A program made the translations under genes and the position numbers. Below, one piece after another: positions 44,006-52,852 of a stretch of DNA of 64,000 nucleotides (position 1 is the stretch's first letter; every line of letters starts with the position of its first letter). The notes below the pieces were generated by a model that made no database searches, had not been told where the DNA came from, and was given only the letters and a program-made list of their open reading frames with translations. The stretch is from Phytoactinopolyspora mesophila (lineage in GTDB: Bacteria; Actinomycetota; Actinomycetes; Jiangellales; Jiangellaceae): NCBI RefSeq assembly GCF_010122465.1, contig NZ_WLZY01000001.1:558001-622000 (forward strand), given 5' to 3'.

Positions 44006-45220
44006 TCAGGAAGCGGCCAGGGCCTTCGCCACCGGTCCCGCCGTCAGCCGGATCTGCCACTCGCGAGCCCCACGGAGCCGGAAGGCCTCGGCGATGCTCT
44101 CCTCGGTCGGTGGATCCGGCGGGGACCACGTGACCCGGCGCAACGTCTCCGGCGTCAGCAGGTTCTCGACCGGCAGAGTGTGCGCCTCGGCGACTTCGGC
44201 GACGGCCGTGCGCGCGATCGCCAGCCGCGCTGCCGCCTCAGGTTCGCGGGACACCCAGGTACGAGCCGGCGGTGGGCCGTCGTAGCGCGCCGTGTGCGCC
44301 GGCAACTGGTCGTCCGGAAGTGCTCGGGCATGGGCGATGGCGGTGAACCAGCGGCCCGATTCGCGGCGCTGGGCGCGCCCCCGGAAGACCGGCATACCGG
44401 CAAGTTCCTCGGCCGTGGCGGGTGCGGCGATTGCCGCCTCGACGATGGCCGCGTCCGGAAGCACCCGGCCGGGGGAGAGGTCGCGCTTCCGCGCGAGATC
44501 ATCGCGGGCGTACCAGAGCTCACGTACAACGGCGAGCGCGCGACGGTCGCGGACCCGGTGCAGGCCCGACGTGCGCCGCCACGGATCAGCGCGCGGCTCC
44601 GGCGGCGGAGCCGCCGCGATGGCGGCGAACTCCTCCTCGGCCCACTCGAGCTTCCCGGCGTCACGCAGCCGCCGCTCGAGTTCGTCTCTGAGTTCCAGCA
44701 ACAGTTCCACGTCGAGAGCGGCGTAGCGCAGCCATGACTCCGGCAACGGGCGGCTGGACCAGTCGGCTGCCGAATGACCCTTCTCCAGCTGAAAGCCGAG
44801 GATGTTCTCGACCAGTGGGCCAAGACCCACCCGTGGCAGGCTCAGCAGACGCGCGGCCAACTCGGTGTCGAAGAGTTTGGCCGGCCGCATCCCGATATCG
44901 GCCAAACAGGGTAGGTCCTGCGTGGAGGCATGCAGGACCCACTCGACGTCGGAGACCGCACGGCCCAAAGACGACAGGTCCGGCGCACCCAGCGGATCGA
45001 TCATGATGGTTCCGGTGCCGAGCCGGCGCAGTTGCACCAGATAGGCCCGATGGCCGTAGCGGTAGCCGGAGGCCCGTTCGGCGTCGATGGCCACGGGACC
45101 TTTGCCGGCCACCACGGCCGCAACCGCGGATTCGAGCGCGGCCGGGCTGTTGACCACCTCGGGGAGGCCGTCACGTGGCTCGGTGAGGGGAATCGAGGGT
45201 GGAGGGTCTTGAGAGGTCAC
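44006..45220 (-). CDS. RNase D-like 3'-5' exonuclease with HRDC domain
   Basis: A 404-residue ribonuclease D family protein. The DEDD exonuclease motifs are visible: VAIDAERASG (D and E), HASTQDLPCL, FDTELAARLL, and YAALDVELLLEL (the YxxxD site). They span about residues 20-190, with an HRDC nucleic-acid-binding domain at about 215-290 and a further C-terminal helical domain. It probably trims structured RNA in the cytoplasm. GTG 45220 overlaps the TGA of the DUF3000 gene (GTGA), so the two are coupled. Confidence 0.9.
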   Translation of the reverse strand: MTSQDPPPSIPLTEPRDGLPEVVNSPAALESAVAAVVAGKGPVAIDAERASGYRYGHRAYLVQLRRLGTGTIMIDPLGAPDLSSLGRAVSDVEWVLHASTQDLPCLADIGMRPAKLFDTELAARLLSLPRVGLGPLVENILGFQLEKGHSAADWSSRPLPESWLRYAALDVELLLELRDELERRLRDAGKLEWAEEEFAAIAAAPPPEPRADPWRRTSGLHRVRDRRALAVVRELWYARDDLARKRDLSPGRVLPDAAIVEAAIAAPATAEELAGMPVFRGRAQRRESGRWFTAIAHARALPDDQLPAHTARYDGPPPARTWVSREPEAAARLAIARTAVAEVAEAHTLPVENLLTPETLRRVTWSPPDPPTEESIAEAFRLRGAREWQIRLTAGPVAKALAAS

Positions 45221-45834
45221 CTGCGGTGCTGCCTTGGTCGGAGGCTGGGCATGGCCACCACGCCCGCGGGCAGCGGCAGCAGGCCGGCAGCCGTGGTGAG
45301 ACCATCGCCCCACGCGAGCGCGTGTGGTTCGAGGTCGGGTTCGAGTGGTGTCCACGAGGCCCGGATCTCGACCTCCGCGGAGGCGGATTGGCCGGCCATT
45401 CCGCCGAACCCTTCGGATGCCACCCGAGTCACCGTGCCGCTGGCGGCGGTATAGGGGGCCGAGCGAGTGCTGAGGGCATCGGTCAGCCAGGTCCATGCGA
45501 CCGGTAGCAACATCGGGTCAGCGCCGATGTCGGGTTCGAGGCTGGCTCGAATGTAAGTGACCAGCCGGAAGTCCCCGTGCCACGCTTCGTGTCCGCCGGG
45601 CTCGTGCAGCAGCACCAGGCGGCCGGTGGCGACCGGATCAGGGTCGGGTTCCGGCTCCGCGTCGTCGACGAACACATCGGCACTTAGCGCGAATGTGAAG
45701 GTCGCCAGCCGTTTCGGCGCCGACGGTTCCTCGAGATGCATCTCGGAGCGGAACCGAGCAGCCCGCAACGTCTCAACCGCCTGGATGAAGGCGGCCGGTG
45801 CCTCCGGCTGGAGACGTTCATTGCTCCTGGCCAC
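45217..45834 (-). CDS. DUF3000 family protein
   Basis: A 205-residue actinobacterial conserved protein (DUF3000) of unknown function, soluble, with PAAFIQAVETLRAARFRSEM near the start, an acidic insert (DDAEPEPDPDP), and a Trp-rich middle (WHGDFRLVTYIRASLEP, AWTWLTDAL). GTG 45834 is seven bases after TAACCT (45847-45842), a leaderless layout. It is first gene of the DUF3000-RNase D operon and divergent from hemE, a pairing common in actinobacteria. Confidence 0.9.
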   Translation of the reverse strand: MARSNERLQPEAPAAFIQAVETLRAARFRSEMHLEEPSAPKRLATFTFALSADVFVDDAEPEPDPDPVATGRLVLLHEPGGHEAWHGDFRLVTYIRASLEPDIGADPMLLPVAWTWLTDALSTRSAPYTAASGTVTRVASEGFGGMAGQSASAEVEIRASWTPLEPDLEPHALAWGDGLTTAAGLLPLPAGVVAMPSLRPRQHRR

Positions 45835-45901
45835 ACAATGCAGGTTAGGCCGGATTGCGGCCGCTGTCAGGCAGCCACGCCCAACGTGACACGATTGATG
45901 C

Positions 45902-46927
45902 GTGAACAGCAGCCTTCTGGTTCGAGCATGTCGCGGAGAGCTGACCGAGCGTCCACCCGTCTGGTTCATGCGGCAAGCCGGGCGTTCGCTGCCCGAGTAC
46001 CGCAAACTGCGCGAAGGCGTGCCGATGCTCGAGTCATGTCAGCGGCCGGACATGGTGGTCGAGATCACCATGCAGCCGGTTCGCCGCTACGGGGTGGACG
46101 CCGCCATCTTCTTCTCCGACATCGTGGTGCCGCTCAAGGCCGCGGGGGTTGACGTCGAGATCCAGCCCGGCGTCGGACCGGTGGTGGCCGAGCCGATCCG
46201 CACTCGCGCCGACTTACCACGGTTGCGCCCGCTCGAACGTGATGACGTGTGGTTCATCACCGAGTCCGTCGGTGCTCTGGTCCAGGAGCTGGGCACCACA
46301 CCGCTGATCGGATTCGCCGGCGCGCCCTTCACGCTGGCCTCGTACCTCGTCGAAGGCGGTCCGTCCCGCCACCATGAGCGCACCAAAGCGCTGATGCACA
46401 GCGACCCGGACCTCTGGCACGAGCTCCTGGCCCGAGTGGCGCGGATCTCCAGCACCTTCCTGCAGGTACAGATCGATGCCGGGGCCAGTGCGATCCAGTT
46501 GTTCGACTCCTGGGCCGGTGCGTTGTCCAGATCCGATTACGAGCGTTTCGTGCTGCCGCACAGCGCTTCCATCCTGCGCGAGATCACCAGCGTGCCACGC
46601 ATTCATTTCGGGGTGGGCACCGCCGAGTTCCTGCCTCTGATCGCTGAGGCCGGAGCCGACGTGGTGGGCGTCGACTGGCGGCTCCCGCTCGACGAAGCCG
46701 CTCGCCGGGTGCCGGGAAAGGCGCTGCAAGGCAACCTTGATCCCGCGCTCGTGCTGGCCGACACCAGTGTGATCGACGCCGAGGTCGACCGGATCATCGC
46801 CGAGGGCCGGTCGGCACCGGGTCACGTGTTCAACCTCGGCCACGGCGTCCTGCCGTCCACTGATCCAGACGTGCTCGCCCACGTCGTCGATCGCGTTCAG
46901 GCGGCGGGCGGAGACAGCGGGGCCTGA
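45902..46927 (+). CDS. hemE: Uroporphyrinogen decarboxylase
   Basis: A 341-residue cytoplasmic enzyme decarboxylating the four acetates of uroporphyrinogen III to give coproporphyrinogen III. Family signatures: [17 protein letters not shown] (substrate-binding Arg residues), [14 protein letters not shown] with the catalytic Asp, [26 protein letters not shown] and [21 protein letters not shown] 45902 gives the standard N-terminus. The 3' end overlaps the convergent DUF4349 gene by 31 bp. Together with hemG and hemQ downstream it indicates the coproporphyrin-dependent haem route. Confidence 0.97.
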   Translation: MNSSLLVRACRGELTERPPVWFMRQAGRSLPEYRKLREGVPMLESCQRPDMVVEITMQPVRRYGVDAAIFFSDIVVPLKAAGVDVEIQPGVGPVVAEPIRTRADLPRLRPLERDDVWFITESVGALVQELGTTPLIGFAGAPFTLASYLVEGGPSRHHERTKALMHSDPDLWHELLARVARISSTFLQVQIDAGASAIQLFDSWAGALSRSDYERFVLPHSASILREITSVPRIHFGVGTAEFLPLIAEAGADVVGVDWRLPLDEAARRVPGKALQGNLDPALVLADTSVIDAEVDRIIAEGRSAPGHVFNLGHGVLPSTDPDVLAHVVDRVQAAGGDSGA

Positions 46928-47829
46928 AACGGCGGTGCCGGCCGCCGCCTACGCGCCCACACTGCCAGGGGCGTTCCTACCAGCGCGCCGAAGGCGAGGA
47001 ACGGCAACGCCGCGCCTAACCCGGTGAGAGCCACGGCCGCGCCGTCGCCGAAGGCGTTCCAGCCGTTGCTCAATCCGGCGACGAAGCCGCTGGCCGCCTG
47101 CTCGCCCTCATCCTCGTCGCTGGTGTCGGGGTCACTGAGGGTAAACGTGGCGTTGATCGTCGCCATGGCGGTCAGGTCGGCGAGGCGCGCCTGGCGGCTG
47201 AGCAGCGCGTCCAGATCGGCCTCCCGGCTGGCCAGTTCGGCCTCGATGTCGATGACGTCGCTCAGATCACCGGCTTCGTCCAGCAGTGCTCTGATCCGGG
47301 AGATGCTCTCGCGCTGCGACGAGATTCGTGACTGTGTATCGACGACGTCCTGGGTGACGTCCTCGGTGGAACGGCTGCGGTCGAGCACGGTGCCTAGTTG
47401 CTGAAGTTCGCCGACGACGTCAGCGTGCTGGTCGGCGGGTACCCGGAGCCGTACGGTGGAGCGTTCCGCCGACGTGGACTCGTCAGCGACGTAACCACCA
47501 GCGTCATGGGCCAGCGATGCCGCCTGCCGGGAAGCCTCCTGCACATCCTCGGTGGCGATGTCGACGCCGATCGTGTAGATGATCTCCCGGTCGAAGGTCT
47601 CACTCGTGACCTGCGTGAGAACGCCGGTAGCGTCGGGCGCCTCGTCGTCTACGGCCGCGGAGTCGTCCTGCGCGTCGGCGTCCTCGTACTCCGCTCGGTC
47701 CACCGCCGCGGATTCTTGGGGTGTCAGCGAGTCCGCTGCCGCGGCGTCGGAGTCGGGCTCCGTTCCGCACCCGGCCAATGCCACCACCGCACCGGCCACC
47801 GCGTAAGCTACTACGGTCTGTCGTTTCAT
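46897..47829 (-). CDS. DUF4349 lipoprotein
   Basis: A 310-residue membrane-attached protein: signal peptide with lipobox LAGC (Cys21), an acidic Asp/Ala-rich linker (about 25-70), the DUF4349 domain (about 80-235, with [20 protein letters not shown], a YVADES region and a coiled-coil [21 protein letters not shown]), then a C-terminal membrane helix (about 265-290) and an Arg-rich end. The function is unknown; relatives are surface lipoproteins. It lies inside the haem cluster but on the opposite strand. Confidence 0.88.
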   Translation of the reverse strand: MKRQTVVAYAVAGAVVALAGCGTEPDSDAAAADSLTPQESAAVDRAEYEDADAQDDSAAVDDEAPDATGVLTQVTSETFDREIIYTIGVDIATEDVQEASRQAASLAHDAGGYVADESTSAERSTVRLRVPADQHADVVGELQQLGTVLDRSRSTEDVTQDVVDTQSRISSQRESISRIRALLDEAGDLSDVIDIEAELASREADLDALLSRQARLADLTAMATINATFTLSDPDTSDEDEGEQAASGFVAGLSNGWNAFGDGAAVALTGLGAALPFLAFGALVGTPLAVWARRRRPAPPFQAPLSPPAA

Positions 47830-47998
47830 GGCGCCTCCACAACTGAGGGATGGATGACCGCCGTCGCCGGGCCCAGCGCGGTTGACAACTCAGACGGCAT
47901 GCCCGCGGCCGTGGTTGCACCCGTCCGGTCACGATCAGGCCACGAGACGGTAGACAGGTTCGTAGAGTCAGAGAGATCCGCCCGCCGCCGGCGGGCAC

Positions 47999-49456
47999 AT
48001 GTCAGCAAGGGTTGGTGAAGCGGCCATGGCCGGACCACCGGATCGGGTGCGCGTCGCCGTGGTGGGTGGTGGGATCAGCGGCGTCGCGGCCGCGTGGTTT
48101 CTCCGTGAAGGGCTCGGCGCTGACGCGGACATCATCCTGTTCGAGCAACGCAGCGCCATCGGCGGCCACCTGCGGGTATCCGAGGTGGCCGGTGTTCCGG
48201 TCGACGAGGGCGCGGAATCTCTGCTGGCCCGCCGACCTGAGGCGGTTGACCTGGCCCGGGCGGTCGGCCTCGGCGACAGCATCGTTCATCCCGCGGACGT
48301 CGGGGCCGGGATCTGGAGCGGCGGCGAGATCCGGCCACTGCCGAAGGCGACGGTGATGGGGGTGCCCGCCGATCCGTCGTCGTTGGGTGGACTGCTCACC
48401 GACGCCGAGATCGCCGAGGCGGCGCAGCGCGACCGGCCAGCCGTGCCTGGCATGCCCATCGAGGCTGATGTGTCCATCGGCCGGCTGGTCGCCGAGCGGA
48501 TGGGCCGCGCCGTGGCCGACCGCCTGGTCGAGCCGCTGCTCGGCGGCGTGTATGCCGGTCGCGCGGACCAGCTCTCCCTGGACGCCACCGTGCCCGCGCT
48601 CGGGGCCGCGGCACGCGAGCATCACAGTCTCGCCGCGGCCGTTCAGTCTGTCCGGCAGAGCGCTCCCGCCGGTGGCGGCCCCGTCTTCGCGGGTGTGGCC
48701 GGGGGAGTGGGACGGCTGCCGGAGGCCGTCGCCAAGGCGTCGGGGGCCGGTGTTCGCACCGGCGTCACGGTCCGCGAGTTGAGCCGCACGGCAAGCGGCT
48801 GGCGGTTGGTCACCGGGCCGGTTCCCGAACCGGAGGTGATGACGGCCGACGCCGTGGTCCTCGCCGTGCCGGCCGCGCCGGCGGCCCGGTTGTTGCGCGG
48901 TGTGGCCGACGCGGCGGCTGTTGAACTCGCCGCGGTCGAGACCGCGAGCATGGCTATCGTCACCCTGGCACTGCCCGCGTCGGCCTTTCCAGTGGCGCCG
49001 GCGTCGTCGGGATTCCTCGTCCCACCAGCCGAGGGCCGGATGATCAAGGCAGTGACGTTCTCGTCGGCGAAGTGGCCCTGGCTGCGCGACCAGGCTGGCG
49101 ACCTGGTGCTGGTACGGGCTTCGATCGGCCGCCATGGGCAGACACACGATCTGCAGAGAGATGACTCCGAGCTGGCGGAGATCGCCCTCGCCGAGCTCCG
49201 CGCCGCAACCGGCGTCAGTGGCCCAGCCGTCGATGTTCGGGTCACCCGCTGGGGTGGTGCGCTGCCGCAGTATGCCGTTGGTCACCTCGGCCGGGTGGAA
49301 CGGATCCGCGCGGCGGTGTCAGCGGTTCCGGGGCTAGCCGTGTGTGGCGCCGTCTACGCAGGTGTGGGCGTTGCCGCCTGTATCGGCACGGCGCGTGAAG
49401 CAGCAGGGAGGGTGGTCGCCGACGTGCGAGAACGCCATGTCAGGATCAAAGCATGA
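47999..49456 (+). CDS. hemG: Coproporphyrinogen III / protoporphyrinogen oxidase
   Basis: A 485-residue FAD enzyme (HemY/CgoX type) oxidising coproporphyrinogen III to coproporphyrin III. Seen: the dinucleotide fold [62 protein letters not shown], and a C-terminal FAD contact [18 protein letters not shown]. The start could be ATG 47999 or ATG 48026; neither has a strong ribosome site. The TGA overlaps the hemQ ATG, and the pairing with hemQ supports the coproporphyrin pathway over the classical one. Confidence 0.92.
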   Translation: MSARVGEAAMAGPPDRVRVAVVGGGISGVAAAWFLREGLGADADIILFEQRSAIGGHLRVSEVAGVPVDEGAESLLARRPEAVDLARAVGLGDSIVHPADVGAGIWSGGEIRPLPKATVMGVPADPSSLGGLLTDAEIAEAAQRDRPAVPGMPIEADVSIGRLVAERMGRAVADRLVEPLLGGVYAGRADQLSLDATVPALGAAAREHHSLAAAVQSVRQSAPAGGGPVFAGVAGGVGRLPEAVAKASGAGVRTGVTVRELSRTASGWRLVTGPVPEPEVMTADAVVLAVPAAPAARLLRGVADAAAVELAAVETASMAIVTLALPASAFPVAPASSGFLVPPAEGRMIKAVTFSSAKWPWLRDQAGDLVLVRASIGRHGQTHDLQRDDSELAEIALAELRAATGVSGPAVDVRVTRWGGALPQYAVGHLGRVERIRAAVSAVPGLAVCGAVYAGVGVAACIGTAREAAGRVVADVRERHVRIKA

Positions 49457-50157
49457 GTGAGCAGTCTCCGCGTCCTAAGGCGCGCGATCTCAACCAGGTC
49501 ATCCGCTACACCATGTGGTCAGTGTTCCGGGTCCGAGATCCTCTGGGTGACATCGACCGAGAGCCGATTGCCGCCGGCGTCGCCGGGCTCTTCGACGAGC
49601 TGGCCGATAAGGACGTCGTCGTTCGCGGTGCGTACGACGTCGGCGGTCTACGTGCCGACGCCGATCTCATGCTCTGGTGGCACGCGCCGGCCATGGACGA
49701 CCTACAGGCTGCCTACCACCGGTTCCGGCGCACCAGCCTCGGAACACACCTGGAGCCGGTCTGGTCTCAGGCGGCACTACATCGGCCGGCCGAGTTCAAC
49801 AAGAGCCACGTCCCGGCGTTCCTGGCCGATGAGGAACCACGCGCGTACGTGTGTGTCTATCCGTTCGTACGCTCCTACGAGTGGTATCTGCTGCCGGACC
49901 AGGAGCGCCGGGCGATGCTCGCCGAGCATGGCCAGATGGCCCGTGGCTACCCGGATGTCCGGGCGAACACGGTGTCGTCGTTCGCGCTGGGTGACTATGA
50001 GTGGATGCTCGCATTCGAGGCCGACGAGCTGCACCGGATCGTCGATCTGATGCGGCATCTGCGGGGGTCGGAAGCACGCCGGCACGTCCGCGAAGAGGTG
50101 CCTTTCTACACCGGGCGCCGATTGCCGGTGGGCGAGCTCATCACCAACCTGCCGTGA
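49453..50157 (+). CDS. hemQ: Coproheme decarboxylase (HemQ)
   Basis: A 234-residue chlorite-dismutase-family protein that converts coproheme to haem b with peroxide, the last step of the coproporphyrin route. Seen: the N-terminal half with [15 protein letters not shown] and LMLWWHAP; then [16 protein letters not shown], containing the tyrosine region that starts the radical reaction; and [11 protein letters not shown] with the proximal haem His near residue 158. It is the actinobacterial clade. ATG 49453 overlaps the hemG stop, so the two are translationally coupled. Confidence 0.96.
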   Translation: MSEQSPRPKARDLNQVIRYTMWSVFRVRDPLGDIDREPIAAGVAGLFDELADKDVVVRGAYDVGGLRADADLMLWWHAPAMDDLQAAYHRFRRTSLGTHLEPVWSQAALHRPAEFNKSHVPAFLADEEPRAYVCVYPFVRSYEWYLLPDQERRAMLAEHGQMARGYPDVRANTVSSFALGDYEWMLAFEADELHRIVDLMRHLRGSEARRHVREEVPFYTGRRLPVGELITNLP

Positions 50158-50178
50158 GCCGGCCCGCTCGGGCCTGAA

Positions 50179-50778
50179 TCAGTGGTTCGGCTCACCGCGG
50201 CCACCGGTCGCCGCGGGCCGGGCCATGGGGACGTGGGGAATGCCGTCGTCGAGGAACTCAGGACCGGTGACGACGTAGCCGTAGCGGGTGTAGAAATCGG
50301 CTAGATACGCCTGCGCGTGCAAGCGGCTCGCCCGCCCGCCCAATCGGTCGATGGCAGCACGCATCAGTGCGCTTGCCAGGCCATTGCCGCGAGACCCGGG
50401 CGCCACTACAACGCGCCCGATCCGCGCGGCGCCGTCAGGCTCTTCCAGCACGCGCAGATACGCGACTGGTTCGCCGGACTTCTCGAACCAGACGTGCAAC
50501 GCTCCCGGCTCGCGATCGCGTCCGTCCAGGTCGGCATAAGGGCATTCCTGCTCGACGATGAACACGTCGACGCGCAGGCGCAGAATCCGGTACAGCGTGT
50601 CCAGGTCGAGTTCCTCGAACGATGCCACTCGCAAGATCGGTTCGGCGCGCAAGACCGATTCGATACGGGAGGCTGGTTCGGTACGCGGGTCTGGTTCGGT
50701 ACGGGAGGCTGGTTCGGTACGGGAGGCTGGTTCGGTACGCGGGTCTGGTTCGGTACGCGGGTCTGGTTCGGTGGCCAC
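50179..50778 (-). CDS. GNAT family N-acetyltransferase with hexapeptide-repeat N-terminus
   Basis: A 199-residue protein: residues 3-38 are six perfect hexapeptides (TEPDPR or TEPASR), two decayed ones follow, then an ElaA-like GNAT domain (about 55-190, with RVDVFIVEQECPYADLDGRD, the acetyl-CoA loop VVVAPGSRGNGLASALM and FYTRYGYVVTGPEFLDDGIPH). ElaA proteins acylate unknown small molecules. GTG 50778 lies seven bases after TATGCT (50791-50786), a leaderless layout; ATG 50790 or 50823 are alternatives. The repeat would then begin at the third residue. Confidence 0.82.
   Translation of the reverse strand: MATEPDPRTEPDPRTEPASRTEPASRTEPDPRTEPASRIESVLRAEPILRVASFEELDLDTLYRILRLRVDVFIVEQECPYADLDGRDREPGALHVWFEKSGEPVAYLRVLEEPDGAARIGRVVVAPGSRGNGLASALMRAAIDRLGGRASRLHAQAYLADFYTRYGYVVTGPEFLDDGIPHVPMARPAATGGRGEPNH
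50665..50772 (-). repeat. Six perfect 18-bp tandem repeats in the GNAT gene
   Basis: Six 18-bp units of two kinds (plus strand: ACGGGAGGCTGGTTCGGT = X, ACGCGGGTCTGGTTCGGT = Y) run in the order X Y X X Y Y from 50665 to 50772, with two decayed units at 50629-50664. Each unit encodes a hexapeptide, so copy-number change keeps the frame. Near-identity of units points to recent expansion. Confidence 0.93.
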
Positions 50779-50836
50779 GATGCCGAGCATAAGAGCGAAC
50801 GCCGCACTTCCGCCTCTCCACAACTTTTCGCCACCC

Positions 50837-50868
50837 CTCCCACCCTTTCACTCCTCCCACCCTTTCAC
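50837..50868. repeat. Short polypyrimidine direct repeat
   Basis: CTCCCACCCTTTCAC occurs twice (50837-50851 and 50854-50868) in a pyrimidine-rich tract between the GNAT start and the 89-bp element. It has no evident function; a strand-asymmetric tract like this could come from slippage. Confidence 0.6.
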
Positions 50869-50889
50869 GCGTTCCACCCACCCTTGTTC

Positions 50890-50978
50890 GGTGATCGACA
50901 GGGCGTTGTGGTCGCTGTGAGGTGATCGACAGTGGGTTGTGGACGCGGGATCACAGCCACAACGTACTGACGATCACC
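50890..50978. repeat. 89-bp three-arm palindromic element, copy 2
   Basis: Arms at 50890-50914 and 50921-50942 point right and one at 50957-50978 points left, all with the core GGTGATCGACAG...TTGTGG or its complement. Spacing (31 between the first two arm starts, 58 from second start to third end) is identical to the copies at 1091-1179 (inverted) and 60965-61053. It lies in the divergent gap upstream of metP, so it is not a simple terminator here. Confidence 0.9.
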
Positions 50979-51091
50979 GGCTTCCAAGCAGCCACTATTC
51001 TGTGACAACTTCGCGACAACCATTGCCAGGAATCGGTTGCCGGGTGCATTATCTTGGCCACCCGGGACAGCGCAACGAGGCGAGGTTCGCG

Positions 51092-52606
51092 ATGGCTACT
51101 GAGCGCAGTTCATCCCGTACACACGAAGTCTTCGGCAGCCGGTTCACCTTCATCGCGGTGGCGGTAGGAATGGCCGTCGGCACCGGAAACATGTGGCGAT
51201 TCCCCCGTGAAGCAGGTGCTTGGGGCGGCGGTGCATTCCTGTTCGCCATGGTGGTCGCCTTCCTGGTGTGGGCCATCCCCATTCTCATGGCCGAGCAACT
51301 GCTTGGTTCGCGGTCGCGCCTCGGCACCATTGGGGCCTTCCGGGACTTCATGGGCCGCAAGTTCGCCTGGATGGGCGGCTTCATGGGCTTCGTCACCGTC
51401 GGCATCATGTTCTACTACTCGGTGGTCTGTGGCTGGGCGATCCGCTACTTCTTGCACGCCGTCACCGGTCGCTTCGAGACCGGCGCCGACACCGAGGGCA
51501 TCTGGGACAACTTCACCGGCACCCCATGGCAGACCATCCTGTTCCATGCCATCGCCATCGGTTCAGTCGGCTTGATCATTTACCGCGGTCTCAAGCGCGG
51601 TTTCGAGGCGATCCTGAAGTTCGCCATCCCGGTTCTCTTCGTGCTGCTGGTGGTGCTGGCCATCCGGGGGATGACGCTCCCAGGCGCCTCCGAAGGGCTG
51701 CGCTTCCTGTTCGTGCCGGATTGGAGTCTGCTCCGCGATCCTGAGCTGTGGCTACGGGCCTTCAGCCAGATGGCGTTCTCCACCGGTGCCGGCTGGGGCC
51801 TGTACCTGACCTACTCGGTCTATATGCGCCGTCGCGAGGACTTCGCACTGAACTCGACGACTCTCGTCGCAGGCGACCTGCTGGCCGCCACGCTGGCCGG
51901 GACCGCCGTCATGGGCACCATCTTCGCGTTGCGCACCCGCGAGTTCGCCGAAGAGGCGCTGGCCGCCGGTAACGAAGGGCTGGCGTTCATCTTCTTCGCC
52001 GAGCTGTTCGGGGAGATGCCCGGCGGACGATGGGTCTTCGCCCCCATCTTCTTCCTCGCACTCGCCTTGGCCGCCCTGTCCAGCTTGATCGCGATGATGG
52101 AGCTGACCACCCGCAACGTGGAGGACCTCGGTCTGCCCCGCCGGCGGGCCGTCCCGTGGATCGTGCTGGTTGCGTTCGCCGCCGGTATTCCGTCGGCGAT
52201 CAGCCTGGACTTCTTCGCCAACCAGGACTTCGTCTGGGGTGTCGGGCTGCTGATCGGCGGACTGTTCTGCGCCATCGCCATGATGAAGTTCGGTGTGCAA
52301 CGGGCCCGCCAGGAGCTCGACGCCGACAGCGACTTCCCCGTCACGTGGTGGTGGACCGGCCTCATCCGGATTTTCCCGCTGGTATTCGTGATCTTGCTGG
52401 GCTGGTGGATCCAGCAGACCGTGACGGTGTTCGCGCCGGACGACTGGTGGAATCCGTTCGAGCCATTCAGCCTGGCCACCATGTTGATCCAATGGATCAT
52501 CCTGGCTGTGGTGATGCTCGTGCTCAACGGCTGGCTCGCCAGACAGGTCTGGTCCGGCCCGATGACCACGCCGACCGGCCCCGGGTCGGTCTCCACGGAC
52601 GAGTGA
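51092..52606 (+). CDS. metP: Sodium-dependent NSS-family transporter, MetP-like
   Basis: A 504-residue neurotransmitter:sodium symporter with about twelve helices. The family opening VAVGMAVGTGNMWRFPREAG near residue 25 holds the Na-binding and substrate loop, and FSQMAFSTGAGWGLYLTY near 230 is the second signature. The gene is followed, 12 bases on, by a tiny single-helix protein of the MetS type. In Corynebacterium glutamicum such a MetP-MetS pair imports methionine and alanine. ATG 51092 is chosen for the family start and the AACGAGGCGAGG ahead of it. Confidence 0.9.
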   Translation: MATERSSSRTHEVFGSRFTFIAVAVGMAVGTGNMWRFPREAGAWGGGAFLFAMVVAFLVWAIPILMAEQLLGSRSRLGTIGAFRDFMGRKFAWMGGFMGFVTVGIMFYYSVVCGWAIRYFLHAVTGRFETGADTEGIWDNFTGTPWQTILFHAIAIGSVGLIIYRGLKRGFEAILKFAIPVLFVLLVVLAIRGMTLPGASEGLRFLFVPDWSLLRDPELWLRAFSQMAFSTGAGWGLYLTYSVYMRRREDFALNSTTLVAGDLLAATLAGTAVMGTIFALRTREFAEEALAAGNEGLAFIFFAELFGEMPGGRWVFAPIFFLALALAALSSLIAMMELTTRNVEDLGLPRRRAVPWIVLVAFAAGIPSAISLDFFANQDFVWGVGLLIGGLFCAIAMMKFGVQRARQELDADSDFPVTWWWTGLIRIFPLVFVILLGWWIQQTVTVFAPDDWWNPFEPFSLATMLIQWIILAVVMLVLNGWLARQVWSGPMTTPTGPGSVSTDE

Positions 52607-52618
52607 GGAGGTCCGGAG

Positions 52619-52750
52619 ATGGACGTCGTGATCTGGACCCTGGTGTTCCTGGGCGGCTCGGTGGTGCTGGTGACCTTCCTGCTGATCTGGGCATGGCGGA
52701 AGGACCGCGAGAAGCAGCGCCTCGCCGCCACCTCGGAGGACGAGGAGTAG
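52619..52750 (+). CDS. metS: MetS-type small subunit of the NSS transporter
   Basis: A 43-residue protein: one hydrophobic helix (about residues 3-24, VVIWTLVFLGGSVVLVTFLL) then a basic-acidic tail (WRKDREKQR...SEDEE). The size, position and layout match the MetS family of small NSS subunits, which are needed for transport by MetP. ATG 52619 is preceded by GAGGAGG and GGAG at 52605-52618. It is cotranscribed with metP. Confidence 0.85.
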   Translation: MDVVIWTLVFLGGSVVLVTFLLIWAWRKDREKQRLAATSEDEE

Positions 52751-52852
52751 TTCCGCCAGCGCGATAGCACCGTGCCGCCCGCAGTTTCGTGCGGCTGTCA
52801 CATCGGGCACGCCAGCCTGCGCCCGCTCACACCTACCTTCTAGGCTGTCGGT

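Noticed and set aside
50665-50772. CRISPR-like repeat array
   Set aside because: The units are contiguous 18-bp tandem repeats without spacers and in frame with a GNAT gene.
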